From assembly GCA_900557655.1 (NCBI GenBank), contig USTX01000037.1, forward strand, positions 1 to 6,545: a DNA stretch of 6,545 bases, read 5' to 3'. The notes beneath the pieces are model-generated. The model was given only the letters and a program-made list of their open reading frames with translations, did no database searches and was not told the origin of the DNA. This document shows, piece by piece, positions 6,323-6,545 of the stretch (positions are counted from its first letter, which is position 1; each line of letters opens with the position of its first letter). This DNA is from an uncultured Eubacteriales bacterium (GTDB taxonomy: Bacteria; Bacillota; Clostridia; Christensenellales; UBA1242). A program made the translations under genes and the position numbers.

Positions 6323-6545
6323 ATGGAAAACAACAACCCGAATCTAAAAAATGATACGTGCTCGTTTTGTGGCCGAAGCCGCGCCGAGGTCAATCGAATG
6401 ATTGAAAACCCGAATGGCACGGTGACGATTTGTGAAGACTGCGTTGAGATTTGTAAGGCTATTTTAAAGGCCGAAGAGAAAAATCGCAACAAAGAAAAAG
6501 AACTTGAATTGCCTAAGCCACAAGAGATTAAGGCGGTTTTGGATA
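6323..6545 (+). CDS. clpX: ClpX, AAA+ unfoldase of ClpXP (N-terminal part)
   Basis: The first 74 codons are in the window; the gene runs off the right edge, so the AAA+ domain is not seen. The N-terminal zinc-binding domain is clear, with Cys13 and Cys16 in CSFC and Cys37 and Cys40 in CEDC, followed by VEICKAIL. This domain dimerises and recruits adaptors and substrates. The stretch between the two Cys pairs has 20 residues, compared with 18 in the E. coli and Bacillus sequences I recall, so the loop near PNGTVT seems 2 residues longer. Residues 52-62 are rich in Lys, Glu and Asn, a linker before the AAA+ domain. ATG 6323 follows AAAGGAG (6311-6317) at a 5-nt spacing. ClpX would unfold substrates for the ClpP encoded upstream. 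Confidence 0.95.
   Translation, partial: MENNNPNLKNDTCSFCGRSRAEVNRMIENPNGTVTICEDCVEICKAILKAEEKNRNKEKELELPKPQEIKAVLD

Overview
The window looks like a chromosomal segment of a low-to-moderate GC member of the Firmicutes, most likely class Clostridia and possibly an uncultured gut lineage. The reasons are AAAGGAG-type ribosome binding sites, sigma-A-like promoters, the lspA-rluD pair, the tig-clpP-clpX order, and a ClpP sequence very close to the Bacillus/Clostridium type. The class is an inference, and I cannot name a genus.

Layout. Positions 1-112 hold a hairpin with A-rich and T-rich flanks that can terminate transcription in both directions. Positions 113-1057 (minus strand) encode a 314-residue ankyrin-repeat-like protein of unknown role. 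Positions 1058-1187 are a divergent promoter region. It has one near-consensus promoter on each strand, and each promoter sits so close to its start codon that both transcripts should be leaderless or nearly so. An A/T-rich inverted repeat lies midway between the two promoters.

From 1188 to 4201 (plus strand) four tightly packed genes form an apparent operon: an HSL-family alpha/beta-hydrolase, signal peptidase II (lspA) with an unusual charged C-terminal tail, an RluD-type 23S rRNA pseudouridine synthase, and a small three-helix membrane protein with a low-complexity Thr/Asp/Asn/Ala linker. The first two pairs overlap and the last two genes are 1 bp apart, which suggests translational coupling.

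A second promoter at 4221-4249 starts a protein quality-control cluster: trigger factor (tig, nascent-chain chaperone), clpP (protease subunit) and the start of clpX (AAA+ unfoldase), which runs off the right edge. The 116-bp clpP-clpX spacer holds two consecutive inverted repeats. The second is a perfect 14-bp stem ending in six T residues, directly upstream of the clpX ribosome binding site.

Most of the window is conserved housekeeping sequence. I see no CRISPR array, insertion sequence, tRNA, rRNA or recognisable defence system. The best candidates for something undescribed are the paired leaderless divergent promoters with the ankyrin protein, the disordered tails in the lspA operon, and the clpP-clpX hairpin.
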